Source: Kordia sp039026955 (lineage in GTDB: Bacteria; Bacteroidota; Bacteroidia; Flavobacteriales; Flavobacteriaceae). Taken from it: a DNA stretch of 64,000 nt. The notes beneath the pieces are model-generated. The model was given only the letters and a program-made list of their open reading frames with translations, ran no database searches and had not been told where the DNA came from. Both the position numbers and the translations under genes were made by a program. The stretch spans positions 1-64,000 of the forward strand of contig JBCCLH010000008.1 in assembly GCA_039026955.1 (NCBI GenBank), in the 5' to 3' direction. Below, piece after piece: positions 50,852 to 59,512 of this stretch (position 1 is its first letter; each line of letters starts with the position of its first letter).

Positions 50852-52422
50852 CCTTTGAAAAACATACGATAACGAACTTTCACATTTCTTTTACGAAGGA
50901 AGCATTCAGTGTGCAATTATTCAAAAAAGAAAATCAGGGAAGTACATTGTATACTTTTGATAGCGAATTGTATGAAATTGTGTGGTATTCATCTGATCAT
51001 GATCAGGAAAAAATTTTAGATTTTATCAAAGGTCTTCACGAAAATCTGTATGAAACTTTAGAAAGTTCCTATGATTATTTAGGTGGTGTATTTGGAATTT
51101 TTATTCATGATAAAAAAGAAAATAAACTACTTATTTTAAATGATTTATATGGTGTAAGTGGAAGTTATAGTTTAATTAAAAATAATCAACTCATTTTCTT
51201 CTTAAACTTTCAAAATTTTGCAGCACTAGACTTTCCATTAAAATTTGATGAAATAGGCGTTCGAGCGCATTTTGCATTTGGCTATCAAGTATATCCATTT
51301 CGATTGCCATACAAAGGAATTTCTAGAATTCGAGGTGGAAAATTGCATATATTCAACACGAATTTCACGTTATTAACGAAAGAGTTGACCGTTAATTTTT
51401 CAACCGAAAAACCTTCATTTTCACTAAAAGAAACGACAAAAGGAACTGAAAAACTATTTTTTGGCGCTACGGCGGGAAAAGATAGTTTGACCTTATTAAG
51501 TCAAGTTGAAGAAGGAGATGAAACTACACTCACAGGAAACTTTGGCGAAGTCTATTCCGCAGATGTGATTCAAGGAAAGGAAATTGCCGTAAAATTGAAT
51601 GTTTCCTACGATCATACTACCTTGTGTGATGAAGATGAATTTGAACACTATGCAACCCAAATTGCCTATATTTCCGGGGGTTTAGGAACGATTTCTTATG
51701 TAGATATGCTCAAATTTGTCGATCAAGGAATTCCGAGCGATTACAGTTATGTTATGGGTGAAGCTGGCGAATGTGTCCGCATGTTTTTCCCTTCAGCGAC
51801 CAATCTCGCGAAAGCGTTACACAACTATTTAACTCCAAAAGAGTTTCTAGAAGCCACTTTTGTAGACGATTACAACGAATTTTTACAAGCCTATCCAGAA
51901 AATGTGTCTTCAGAAATTGAGCAACATTACAAAGGCGAAACGAATGCAGAAATTTTAGTCAATTTTTACAGAAAAGGACGTTTGCCAGGCAATTTTGGGA
52001 ATCGTCACAAGATTTTATCGGCATATCGAAACAAAATCACACCGTTTTTGCATGAAAAATTCATTCAACAAACGCATAATTTACCCTTAAAACGCTATGA
52101 ATACGATCAAATTCACGAACAAATTATCTACGATTCCAATCAAGATTTACTGGCGTTTTTTAGAAATCCTGTGCAATCGGATATCTCTGTGCAGGACTGG
52201 AATCATCGCATTTCCAACGAAATAGGAGAGAAGTTTTATAAACTCCTAGAAAAGCATATTGGCGCATTAAAATCAGTGTTTGACACAGAGAACGTATTGG
52301 CATTGGCGAAGCAACAGCAAAAAAATCCAAATAGAGGTGTATATTTTCTTTTCAGAATCCTTTCAATGGCTATATTTGCGGACACTATCAATAACGCGAT
52401 CGCTCCATGCGAAAAAAGATAA
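50848..52422 (+). CDS. Divergent asparagine-synthetase-like protein
   Basis: A 524-residue protein with two regions. The first (about 1-190) looks like a class II glutamine amidotransferase fold: YDYLGGVFGIFIHDKKENKLLILNDLYGVSGSY in outline. The usual catalytic Cys at position 2 is missing (start is GTG-encoded Met, then Thr). The second has an altered PP-loop, GATAGKDS at about 207-214, in place of SGGxDS, and GEAGECVR later. It may ligate an amine or amide in sugar or amino acid chemistry using ammonia directly, or it may have lost activity. It overlaps neuA by four bases and the next gene by 16. Confidence 0.7.
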   Translation: MTFEKHTITNFHISFTKEAFSVQLFKKENQGSTLYTFDSELYEIVWYSSDHDQEKILDFIKGLHENLYETLESSYDYLGGVFGIFIHDKKENKLLILNDLYGVSGSYSLIKNNQLIFFLNFQNFAALDFPLKFDEIGVRAHFAFGYQVYPFRLPYKGISRIRGGKLHIFNTNFTLLTKELTVNFSTEKPSFSLKETTKGTEKLFFGATAGKDSLTLLSQVEEGDETTLTGNFGEVYSADVIQGKEIAVKLNVSYDHTTLCDEDEFEHYATQIAYISGGLGTISYVDMLKFVDQGIPSDYSYVMGEAGECVRMFFPSATNLAKALHNYLTPKEFLEATFVDDYNEFLQAYPENVSSEIEQHYKGETNAEILVNFYRKGRLPGNFGNRHKILSAYRNKITPFLHEKFIQQTHNLPLKRYEYDQIHEQIIYDSNQDLLAFFRNPVQSDISVQDWNHRISNEIGEKFYKLLEKHIGALKSVFDTENVLALAKQQQKNPNRGVYFLFRILSMAIFADTINNAIAPCEKR

Positions 52423-53807
52423 TTTCCATATTTGTAGGATATCAAAGTTTTGAAAATCATTACGCAAGTGATTTCTTTGAAACTCCCGAAAACATTGACA
52501 TGTTGGTTTGGCACAACGTGAAATCAGAAGCATTGGAAAAACTGCCAACAAACATTCAAACACAACAACTTCCTTCATTTGATTACAAAGGAAAAACCGA
52601 CTTTTTACGCTATCTAAAGGCAAAATCGACCTTGCGTTACAATGATAAAATACAAGCCACGAAAAAGCATTTATTATACAGAGTTGCGCCTGGAAAAAGC
52701 AACTTCAAAAAGAAGTTTAAGTTTGGTTTGATCAGTTTTTTATCACGATTATACGCTTCCAAAAAAGGAATTCAAAAGTTAGAAGATTCTTTCTTCAATC
52801 AAACGCGAAATTCCAATTATTACAAGGAATGTTTGGCGTATTTACAAATGAATATTCCAGATATGATCTATTGTTCACATCAAGTATCAAGTTTGTCGTT
52901 GGCGCCTGTATTGGCGGCGAGAGATTTGGGAATTCCGGTCGTGAGTTTTATCCATTCGTGGGACAATCTTCCGAAAGGGAATAAAATGCTAAAAGCCGAT
53001 CAGTATTTGGTTTGGAGCGATTATATGAAAGGCGAAATGTCGAATTATTATCCAGATGAGGTCAAAAAAGATAACGTAACAGTCACAGGCACACCACAAT
53101 TTGTCTGCTATACCAAAGCTGAATATTTGATAGAAAAAGAGTTATTTTACAAAGCATACAACTTACCAACGGATAAAAAATTACTCTGTTTTTCAGGAAA
53201 TTTCACCTCAATCGGAATGGATGATCCATTATATTTAAAAGATTTGGCAGAAGCTGTAAAAGCGCACAATCAAACGAATTCGGAACAATATCATGTCATT
53301 CTAAGAGCAAATCCAGCAGATTACAATCAAGGATTTATTCCAATTTTAGAACAATACAAAGATGTGATTACAGAAGTCATTCCTACTTGGAATCAAGATG
53401 CATTTCCATTGCCAAAAACGTACAAAGTCAACTCAAACTTAGGCGTTTTATACAGCACTTTGTATTACAGTAGCGCGATTTTTAATATTGGCTCCACCAT
53501 GGCGCTTGATGCGATATTACTCGGAAAACCAGCGTTTTACTGTCATTATAAACAAGCAAACGGACATAAAGATTTTAACATTGATCGTTTGTATCAATTT
53601 GTACATTTTAAAACATTTGACAAACATCCAAAAGCGGTTAATTTAGTGCGAAAAGCTGCTGAATTGGCAGAAATATTACAAGATTTTGATACTTTAGAAC
53701 AACAAAATCGAGAAGAACGCGCCGCCTGGGCAAAAAGTGTTGCAAAACATCCGTTAGACAAGGTCAGCGAACGCATGTATCACGCTTTTCAAAACGTATT
53801 GAAATAA
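52407..53807 (+). CDS. GT-B glycosyltransferase-like protein
   Basis: A 466-residue protein. The C-terminal half has the features of GT-B glycosyl- or glycerophosphotransferases: VVSFIHSWDNLPKG, YLVWSDYMKGEM, NVTVTGTPQF, LLCFSGNF, and a late SAIFNIGSTMALDAILLGKPAFY (partly outlined). The N-terminal half is less typical. Coming straight after CMP-sugar genes it might be the nonulosonate transferase, but the known sialyltransferase motifs were not seen. It overlaps the previous gene by 16 bases and the next by one. Confidence 0.75.
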   Translation: MRKKIISIFVGYQSFENHYASDFFETPENIDMLVWHNVKSEALEKLPTNIQTQQLPSFDYKGKTDFLRYLKAKSTLRYNDKIQATKKHLLYRVAPGKSNFKKKFKFGLISFLSRLYASKKGIQKLEDSFFNQTRNSNYYKECLAYLQMNIPDMIYCSHQVSSLSLAPVLAARDLGIPVVSFIHSWDNLPKGNKMLKADQYLVWSDYMKGEMSNYYPDEVKKDNVTVTGTPQFVCYTKAEYLIEKELFYKAYNLPTDKKLLCFSGNFTSIGMDDPLYLKDLAEAVKAHNQTNSEQYHVILRANPADYNQGFIPILEQYKDVITEVIPTWNQDAFPLPKTYKVNSNLGVLYSTLYYSSAIFNIGSTMALDAILLGKPAFYCHYKQANGHKDFNIDRLYQFVHFKTFDKHPKAVNLVRKAAELAEILQDFDTLEQQNREERAAWAKSVAKHPLDKVSERMYHAFQNVLK

Positions 53808-54952
53808 TGCACATTGCTTTCTTACTTCCTGAATATCCTCATGAAAAACTTCCGAAATCCGCGGGAATAGGGACAAGTACGAAAAATTTACTCAAAGCCT
53901 TGGTTGATAAAGGACTGCAGATTACGGTCTTTACCTATTTTCAAGATCAGCAAGAAGTGTTTCAAGATGGTGAAATCACAATTCACAAAATAAAATTGCG
54001 CAAATATCCTGCGTTGACGTGGAAATTAAATGAAGGCATCATCAATAAATACATCAATAAAATCATTAAAAAAGACAACATTGATGCATTAGAAGTAGTC
54101 GATTGGACAGGAATTTCCGCAAACATGAACTTTCCAATTCCACACATGATGCGCGTACACGGAAGCGATACGTTTTTCTGTCATTTGGAAGGAAGAGAAA
54201 TCAAGCAAGCCAACTACAATCGCGAACAAAAAGCCTTTCAAAAAGCAGCTAAAATCATTGCGGTAAGTCAATTTGTGGCTGAAAAAACTAATACTTTATT
54301 CAAGGAAAACAAGGAAATCACTGTGATTCCGAACGGAATTTATATAAATGATTTTCAACCAGATGTTTCCAAAAAAGTTGACGGAACTGTACTCTGTTTC
54401 GGAACTCTAATTCGCAAAAAAGGAACTCTCGAACTTGCACATATTTTCAATGAATTAATTGAGAAAAATAGCAATTGCCAATTACTTTTGGTAGGAAATG
54501 ATGCGATAGATGCTACAGAACAACGTTCGACATGGGAAATATTTCAAGAAAAGCTTTTTGCTGAAGCATCTCAAAAAGTACAGTATTTGGGAGTTGTCAA
54601 TTACGATCGTATGAAAGCGTTGATCAATGAAGCTTCCGTTTGTGTATTTCCATCGTTGGCAGAATCCTTCGGAATGGTGACGATAGAAGCAATGGTACTT
54701 GAAAAACCGTTTGTAAATACGAATTATCCGTGGGCAAAGGAAATTGTCGATGAAGGTGAAACAGGTTTGTTGGAAGATCCGAAGTCGCATGCTGCCTTTG
54801 CCGAAAAGATCAATTTGTTATTAACAGATAAGAATTTGGCATCAAACATGGCAAAAAAAGCACGAAAAACTGCCATCGAACGCTTTGACATCACCAAAAT
54901 CGCGAATCAAAATATAGCAGTATATCAATCATTAGTAGAAGCGAAGTCATGA
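53807..54952 (+). CDS. Glycosyltransferase family 4
   Basis: A 381-residue GT-B enzyme. N-terminal LLPEYPHEKLPKSAGIGTSTKNLL; C-terminal VIPNGIYINDFQPD, VLCFGTLIRKKGTLELAH and SLAESFGMVTIEAMVLEKPFV, with the conserved ExxxxxxxE pattern (ESFGMVTIE). It would act on the cytosolic face of the membrane to extend a lipid-linked chain. Donor and acceptor unknown. It overlaps the next gene by four bases (ATGA). Confidence 0.93.
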   Translation: MHIAFLLPEYPHEKLPKSAGIGTSTKNLLKALVDKGLQITVFTYFQDQQEVFQDGEITIHKIKLRKYPALTWKLNEGIINKYINKIIKKDNIDALEVVDWTGISANMNFPIPHMMRVHGSDTFFCHLEGREIKQANYNREQKAFQKAAKIIAVSQFVAEKTNTLFKENKEITVIPNGIYINDFQPDVSKKVDGTVLCFGTLIRKKGTLELAHIFNELIEKNSNCQLLLVGNDAIDATEQRSTWEIFQEKLFAEASQKVQYLGVVNYDRMKALINEASVCVFPSLAESFGMVTIEAMVLEKPFVNTNYPWAKEIVDEGETGLLEDPKSHAAFAEKINLLLTDKNLASNMAKKARKTAIERFDITKIANQNIAVYQSLVEAKS

Positions 54953-55950
54953 AATTTACGTTGATCATCTGTACATACATGCGCCCAAAACCTTTGCAAA
55001 TACTGCTGCAATCTGTTGTTCCACAATCTTTGTATCCAGATGAAATTTTGATTATAGACGGTTCTCGAAATGATGAAACGAAAGAAATGTTGAATCAAAA
55101 TTCATTCAAAAATTTAAGCTATTTTAAAGTAGAAGATAAAGATCGCGGATTAACACGACAACGCAATTTCGGAATCAAAAAGGTCTCAAAAACAAGCGAA
55201 ATCGTATGTTTCTTAGACGATGATACAATTTTAGACAAAGACTATTTTAAAAACCTTATTGGAACCTACGAAACTCATCCAGATGCTTTAGGCGTTGGTG
55301 GATATATTACCAATGAAATCAGTTGGACAAAAATTACAGAAACCACAAAACCTACGGCAAACTCTTTTGTGTACGACGGTTGGTTCCGAAGCGAATCACA
55401 ACGTTATCGCTTACGCAAAAAGCTAGGCTTGTTGGATGATACCAAACCCTGCATCATGCCCACATTTGCGCATGGAAAAGCGGTTGGCTATTTGCCGCCA
55501 TCGGGAAATATGTATTCTGTGGAAGTCTTTATGGGCGGCGTTTCGTCGTTTAAAAATGAAATTTTCAAGCAAATTAATTTCTCTACCTATTTTGATGGCT
55601 ATGGTTTGTATGAAGACACCGATTTTACGTTACGATTGTCCAAATTGGGACAGCTCTACGTCAACACTGCCGCACAATTGGAACATCATCACGATGCATC
55701 TGGACGTCCGAATCAATATAACTATGGAAAAATGGTGGTGAAAAATGGTTGGTACGTGTGGCGCGTCAAATATCCAAAACCAGCACTAAAAGCGAGAATA
55801 AAGTGGAATCTAACAACTTTGTTTTTGGCGGTTCTCAGATTTACAAATATATTTACCCAGCCTAAAAAAATGGAAGCATTTACGGAGTCTATAGGCAGAT
55901 TTGCTGCTTGGTTCACACTATGGTTCCGAAAACCCCGAATTGAACGATGA
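54949..55950 (+). CDS. Glycosyltransferase family 2
   Basis: A 333-residue GT-A enzyme: LIICTYMRPKPLQILLQSVV, ILIIDGSRNDET, GLTRQRNFGIK, and the metal-binding VCFLDDDTILD with DDD. YEDTDFTLRLSKLG follows and the C terminus has a weakly hydrophobic segment. Its start and stop codons overlap the flanking genes by four bases, so translation is tightly coupled. Donor not known. Confidence 0.92.
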   Translation: MKFTLIICTYMRPKPLQILLQSVVPQSLYPDEILIIDGSRNDETKEMLNQNSFKNLSYFKVEDKDRGLTRQRNFGIKKVSKTSEIVCFLDDDTILDKDYFKNLIGTYETHPDALGVGGYITNEISWTKITETTKPTANSFVYDGWFRSESQRYRLRKKLGLLDDTKPCIMPTFAHGKAVGYLPPSGNMYSVEVFMGGVSSFKNEIFKQINFSTYFDGYGLYEDTDFTLRLSKLGQLYVNTAAQLEHHHDASGRPNQYNYGKMVVKNGWYVWRVKYPKPALKARIKWNLTTLFLAVLRFTNIFTQPKKMEAFTESIGRFAAWFTLWFRKPRIER

Positions 55951-56726
55951 GTTTTCTCAAAAACATATATAAATTATTACCTTCCAAAGGATTAAAAGAA
56001 ATACTGAAAGAAGTGTATTTTAATCGTATTCGAAAGGAAAAGTTTCAACGTAAAAATGGTCGTTATGTGACTGTTTTTGATGGCAATCTGGACGTCATTA
56101 CCAAATTGCCGATGTATTATGTCGTGAAGGATATCAATCGATATGAGACATTTTACACCGTAAAAAAAGACGATGTAGTGATGGATGCCGGCGCGAATCA
56201 TGCGTATTTGTCAATTTACTATGGTAAGAAAGTAGGAGCTAAAGGAAAAGTATTTGCGTTTGAACCTGATAAGATCAATATTGCGGAAATGGAAGCGAAT
56301 ATTGCGTTGAATGCGGATGTGAAAAACATTCAAATTCAAGAGGAATTGATTTGGAATGAAAATACACAACTCGAATTCTTTGAAGCGGGAACAGTTTCGT
56401 CATCAATTCATTACAAACCTGAAAATGCAAAAGCTATTTTAAAAGATGCGATTACGATTGATAGTTTCCAACAAAGAGAACAACTAAAACGTCTAGATTT
56501 TATCAAAATGGACATCGAAGGTGCCGAAATTGAAGCCATGGACGGACTCGTGGAAGTGCTAGAAAAATTCAAGCCAAACTTTGCCATTGCAAGCTATCAC
56601 TGGGTAAACGAGGAACAAACCTATAAAAAGATAGAAGCTTTCTTTGAATCGCAACACTATCCATACAAAACCGTATTCTATAAAGACGGAGAAGTCATAA
56701 CCTTTGCAGGAAATAGCGTTGCTTGA
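55947..56726 (+). CDS. FkbM-family methyltransferase
   Basis: A 259-residue FkbM-type O-methyltransferase. The pattern DVVMDAGANHAYLSIYYGK, KVFAFEPDKINIAEMEANI, VSSSIHYK and LDFIKMDIEGAEIEAMDG follows the family; YHWVNEEQTY occupies the C-terminal part. It likely methylates a sugar hydroxyl in the glycan. It overlaps the previous gene by four bases and is one base from the next. Confidence 0.9.
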   Translation: MSFLKNIYKLLPSKGLKEILKEVYFNRIRKEKFQRKNGRYVTVFDGNLDVITKLPMYYVVKDINRYETFYTVKKDDVVMDAGANHAYLSIYYGKKVGAKGKVFAFEPDKINIAEMEANIALNADVKNIQIQEELIWNENTQLEFFEAGTVSSSIHYKPENAKAILKDAITIDSFQQREQLKRLDFIKMDIEGAEIEAMDGLVEVLEKFKPNFAIASYHWVNEEQTYKKIEAFFESQHYPYKTVFYKDGEVITFAGNSVA

Positions 56727-56727
56727 T

Positions 56728-57843
56728 ATGAATTTTCTAATTGTCACACACGTTTTACATGCTCAAAAAGAAGCGGATTACTTTGCGTACGCGCCGTATG
56801 TAAAGGAAATGAATCTGTGGTTGAAGTATGTGGATAAAGTCACGATTGTAGCGCCATTGTTGAAAGACAAAGAAATTCGCCCAATTGATATTGCGTACAA
56901 GCATGATGTTATTGATTTCAGATCGATTCCCGCATTTAATGTGTTGAATTTGAAGTCTAGTCTAAAAACACTTTTAGTCTTACCTCTACTATTTTTTAGA
57001 ATTATTGGAGCGATGCGAAAAGCCGATCATATTCACTTGCGTTGTCCTGGGAATATAGGATTGATTGGTTGTGTGGCACAAATTTTCTTTCCATCCAAAA
57101 CAAAAACTGCAAAATATGCAGGAAATTGGGACCCAAATAGCAAGCAACCCTTAAGTTACCGATTACAGAAAAAAATTCTCTCCAATACATTTCTCACCAA
57201 AAAAATGAACGTGTTGGTGTATGGTGATTGGAAAAATCAGACGAAAAATGTCAAATCATTTTTTACGGCAACGTATAGAGATAGTGATAAAGGAGACGTA
57301 ATCAAACGAACTTTTGATGATGTAATTCGTTTCAGTTTTGTCGGTTCGTTGTCTCCCGGAAAGCGTCCGTTGTTGACGATTCAAGTTGCGGAAGCATTAC
57401 GAAAACGCAATCATAATGTGCGTTTGGATGTATTTGGCGATGGAGCGAAGCGAGAAGAATTAGAAAATTATATCAAACAAAATCAATTGGAAAATTTCGT
57501 GACTTTACATGGAAATGTCACTGCGGATACAGTAAAAGAAGTGCACAAAACCGCTCATTTTATGATACTTCCATCTAAGTCAGAAGGTTGGCCAAAAGTA
57601 GTTGCAGAGGCGATGTTTTGGGGAAGTTTGCCGATTGTGACAAAAATTTCCTGTGTTCCATATATGTTGGATGAAGGAAATCGCGGAATTTTGATAGCAC
57701 CTACGGTAGAAAGTGCTGTGACTGAAATTGAAAACGTGTTGCAATCGCCAGAAAACTATCAAGAAAAAGTACAAAAAGCAATCGAATGGAGTCGAATCTA
57801 CACACTTGATACATTTGAAAACGAACTAAAATCATTGCTCTAA
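56728..57843 (+). CDS. Glycosyltransferase family 4
   Basis: A 371-residue GT-B enzyme. Chosen start is the ATG at 56728 (MNFLIVTHVLHAQKE), one base after the FkbM stop; an earlier ATG would overlap that gene by 23 bases. C-terminal motifs: RFSFVGSLSPGKRPLLTIQV, LDVFGDGAKREELENY, VTLHGNV and LPSKSEGWPKVVAEAMFWG with the nucleotide-binding glutamates. Donor not known. It overlaps the next gene by one base. Confidence 0.92.
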   Translation: MNFLIVTHVLHAQKEADYFAYAPYVKEMNLWLKYVDKVTIVAPLLKDKEIRPIDIAYKHDVIDFRSIPAFNVLNLKSSLKTLLVLPLLFFRIIGAMRKADHIHLRCPGNIGLIGCVAQIFFPSKTKTAKYAGNWDPNSKQPLSYRLQKKILSNTFLTKKMNVLVYGDWKNQTKNVKSFFTATYRDSDKGDVIKRTFDDVIRFSFVGSLSPGKRPLLTIQVAEALRKRNHNVRLDVFGDGAKREELENYIKQNQLENFVTLHGNVTADTVKEVHKTAHFMILPSKSEGWPKVVAEAMFWGSLPIVTKISCVPYMLDEGNRGILIAPTVESAVTEIENVLQSPENYQEKVQKAIEWSRIYTLDTFENELKSLL

Positions 57844-58892
57844 TGTTGAAGGTTTTTACAGATACAAAATTCATCGAAAAACATCCCAAAGGCGAGAAGT
57901 TTCCACTGATTTATGCCTTGTTGTTTGATGAGCGAAACGAATTTCCAGAAGTCAAAAACTATTACCAATTAGTAGATTCAATAGAAGATGCCGAAGTTGC
58001 GTTTTTACCGTTTTCGTGGAATTATTACCTAAATCAAAATTTACCAGCAGAAGCAGAGCGATTCATCGACAAATGTCATGCAAAGCAATTAAAAGTGTTG
58101 ACATATGTTTCGGGAGATCAAGGTGTAATGCCGACGAATAAAGACGTGTATGTCTTTCGAAATAGTGGTTACAAGAGCAAAAAGCTTAAAAATCAAATTG
58201 CATTTCCTGCCTTTTTCAAAGATCCGTTGGTGCATTATATTGAAAAAGAAAATCATCAAGTGCGTGTAAAAGCAGCAAAACCTGTGATCGGATTTGTGGG
58301 ACAAGCCACGCCAAATCTGTTAAAAGCAGCCAAAGATATTGGATTAATCATCTATCGAAACCTAAAATTTCATTTGGGTAGAACACGATTAGAACCGCAA
58401 CAATTGTATGCCGCGCCGTTTATGCGTTACAAATATTTAAAGCGATTAGAGAAACATAAAGACATCAAAACGAATATCATTTATCGAGAACGCTATCGTG
58501 CGGGTATACGAACGAATCGTTCTGTGGATAAAACGACTTATGAATTTTACGAAAACATCAACAATTCGGATTATATTTTCAATTTGCGTGGTGCGGGAAA
58601 TTTTTCAGTGCGTTTTTATCAAACCTTAGCGATGGGACGAATTCCTGTGTTGATTGATACGGACTGTTTATTACCTTTAGAAGGAATCATCGACTGGACG
58701 CAGCATTGCATCCGAATTCCGCAAGGAAAAGAACACGAAATGGAACAACGATTGCTAGAATTTCACCAAAATCTAACACAAGAACGATTCGAAGAAATTC
58801 AACAAGCCAACCGAAAGCTCTGGGAAGAGTATTTAACGCTCACTAACTTTTTTGCGAGGATTCATGATTTTATTAAAAATGGAGAGTTGTGA
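57843..58892 (+). CDS. Exostosin-like glycosyltransferase (GT47-like)
   Basis: A 349-residue protein resembling the exostosin family: an N-terminal VAFLPFSWNYYLNQ stretch, a central NPLVHY/VIGFVGQATP region, and a late block DYIFNLRGAGNFSVRFYQTLAMGRIPVLIDTDCLLPL (outlined), which is the GT47 C-terminal signature of R.GNFSVRF.E and G.IPV. Donor and linkage unknown. It ends a tightly overlapping run of seven genes; the next gene is 620 bases away. Confidence 0.8.
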   Translation: MLKVFTDTKFIEKHPKGEKFPLIYALLFDERNEFPEVKNYYQLVDSIEDAEVAFLPFSWNYYLNQNLPAEAERFIDKCHAKQLKVLTYVSGDQGVMPTNKDVYVFRNSGYKSKKLKNQIAFPAFFKDPLVHYIEKENHQVRVKAAKPVIGFVGQATPNLLKAAKDIGLIIYRNLKFHLGRTRLEPQQLYAAPFMRYKYLKRLEKHKDIKTNIIYRERYRAGIRTNRSVDKTTYEFYENINNSDYIFNLRGAGNFSVRFYQTLAMGRIPVLIDTDCLLPLEGIIDWTQHCIRIPQGKEHEMEQRLLEFHQNLTQERFEEIQQANRKLWEEYLTLTNFFARIHDFIKNGEL

Positions 58893-58990
58893 ATTTTAAA
58901 TGTTGGATTTTGAATGTTGAATTATAAGTTTTCAAAACGTCAGTTCGATTTCTATGATAAAAGCAAGTAATTTTGATAAAAGTTTGATTT

Positions 58991-59086
58991 GTCATTACAA
59001 GCGACAGCGCGGTAATCTGTCTAAATCAAAGCAGAATTTTTACTGTGATAGGAAAGATTGCTACGTCGTGAACTCCTCGCAATGAC
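58991..59086. repeat. Palindromic intergenic repeat, second type
   Basis: GTCATTAC (58991-58998) pairs with GCAATGAC (about 59079-59086), one mismatch. Inside, ATCTG/AGATT and GCGACAG/CTACGTCG-like words are also roughly inverted. It differs from the CGTCAGTTCGAGTG family. Confidence 0.6.
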
Positions 59087-59099
59087 GTATTATACCAAA

Positions 59100-59223
59100 A
59101 CGTCAGTTCGAGTGTGCTGAACTTGATTCAGTATCTATCGAGAACAACTATGAAATCTGAGCTTTTGAATATCAAAGCTGTTCTCGATACAAAATTCTTT
59201 CAGAATTTCACTCGAACTGACGT
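59100..59223. repeat. Palindromic intergenic repeat (REP-like), copy C
   Basis: Perfect 15-base inverted ends (ACGTCAGTTCGAGTG at 59100-59114, its complement at 59209-59223), with an inner perfect 11-base pair TATCGAGAACA and TGTTCTCGATA. The best preserved copy of the family also at 29803 and 46365. Confidence 0.88.
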
Positions 59224-59512
59224 GCTGAGAATAATAAAATAGATAGAGGTTTAAGAATTTATATTTTAAAAGAATAACAAAAGAAATATATTAAGAGGCA
59301 AAGAAATGCTAAATGTTGAATGTTGAATTTTAAATTGAAAACAACCCACAACCGACAACGGAGCAAAGCAACCAACTCACAACAAAAGAAAAAAATTTAA
59401 AATGTAAAACTCAAAATATAAAATGAAAAAGTACTTTTAGTCAAGTAAAACAAATCAACAAATACACAAATCAACAAATACACGAATAAACAAAAAACAA
59501 ATCAACATCAAA

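Larger units (their letters stand above)
58893..59512. other. 620-base gene-free repeat region
   Basis: The longest gap in the window. It holds two palindromic elements (58991-59086 and 59100-59223), an extra arm fragment CGTCAGTTCGA at 58938-58948, and a final 180 bases that are low in G and made of CAACAAATACACAAATC-like words up to the TTG start at 59513. No coding frame was found. Confidence 0.8.
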
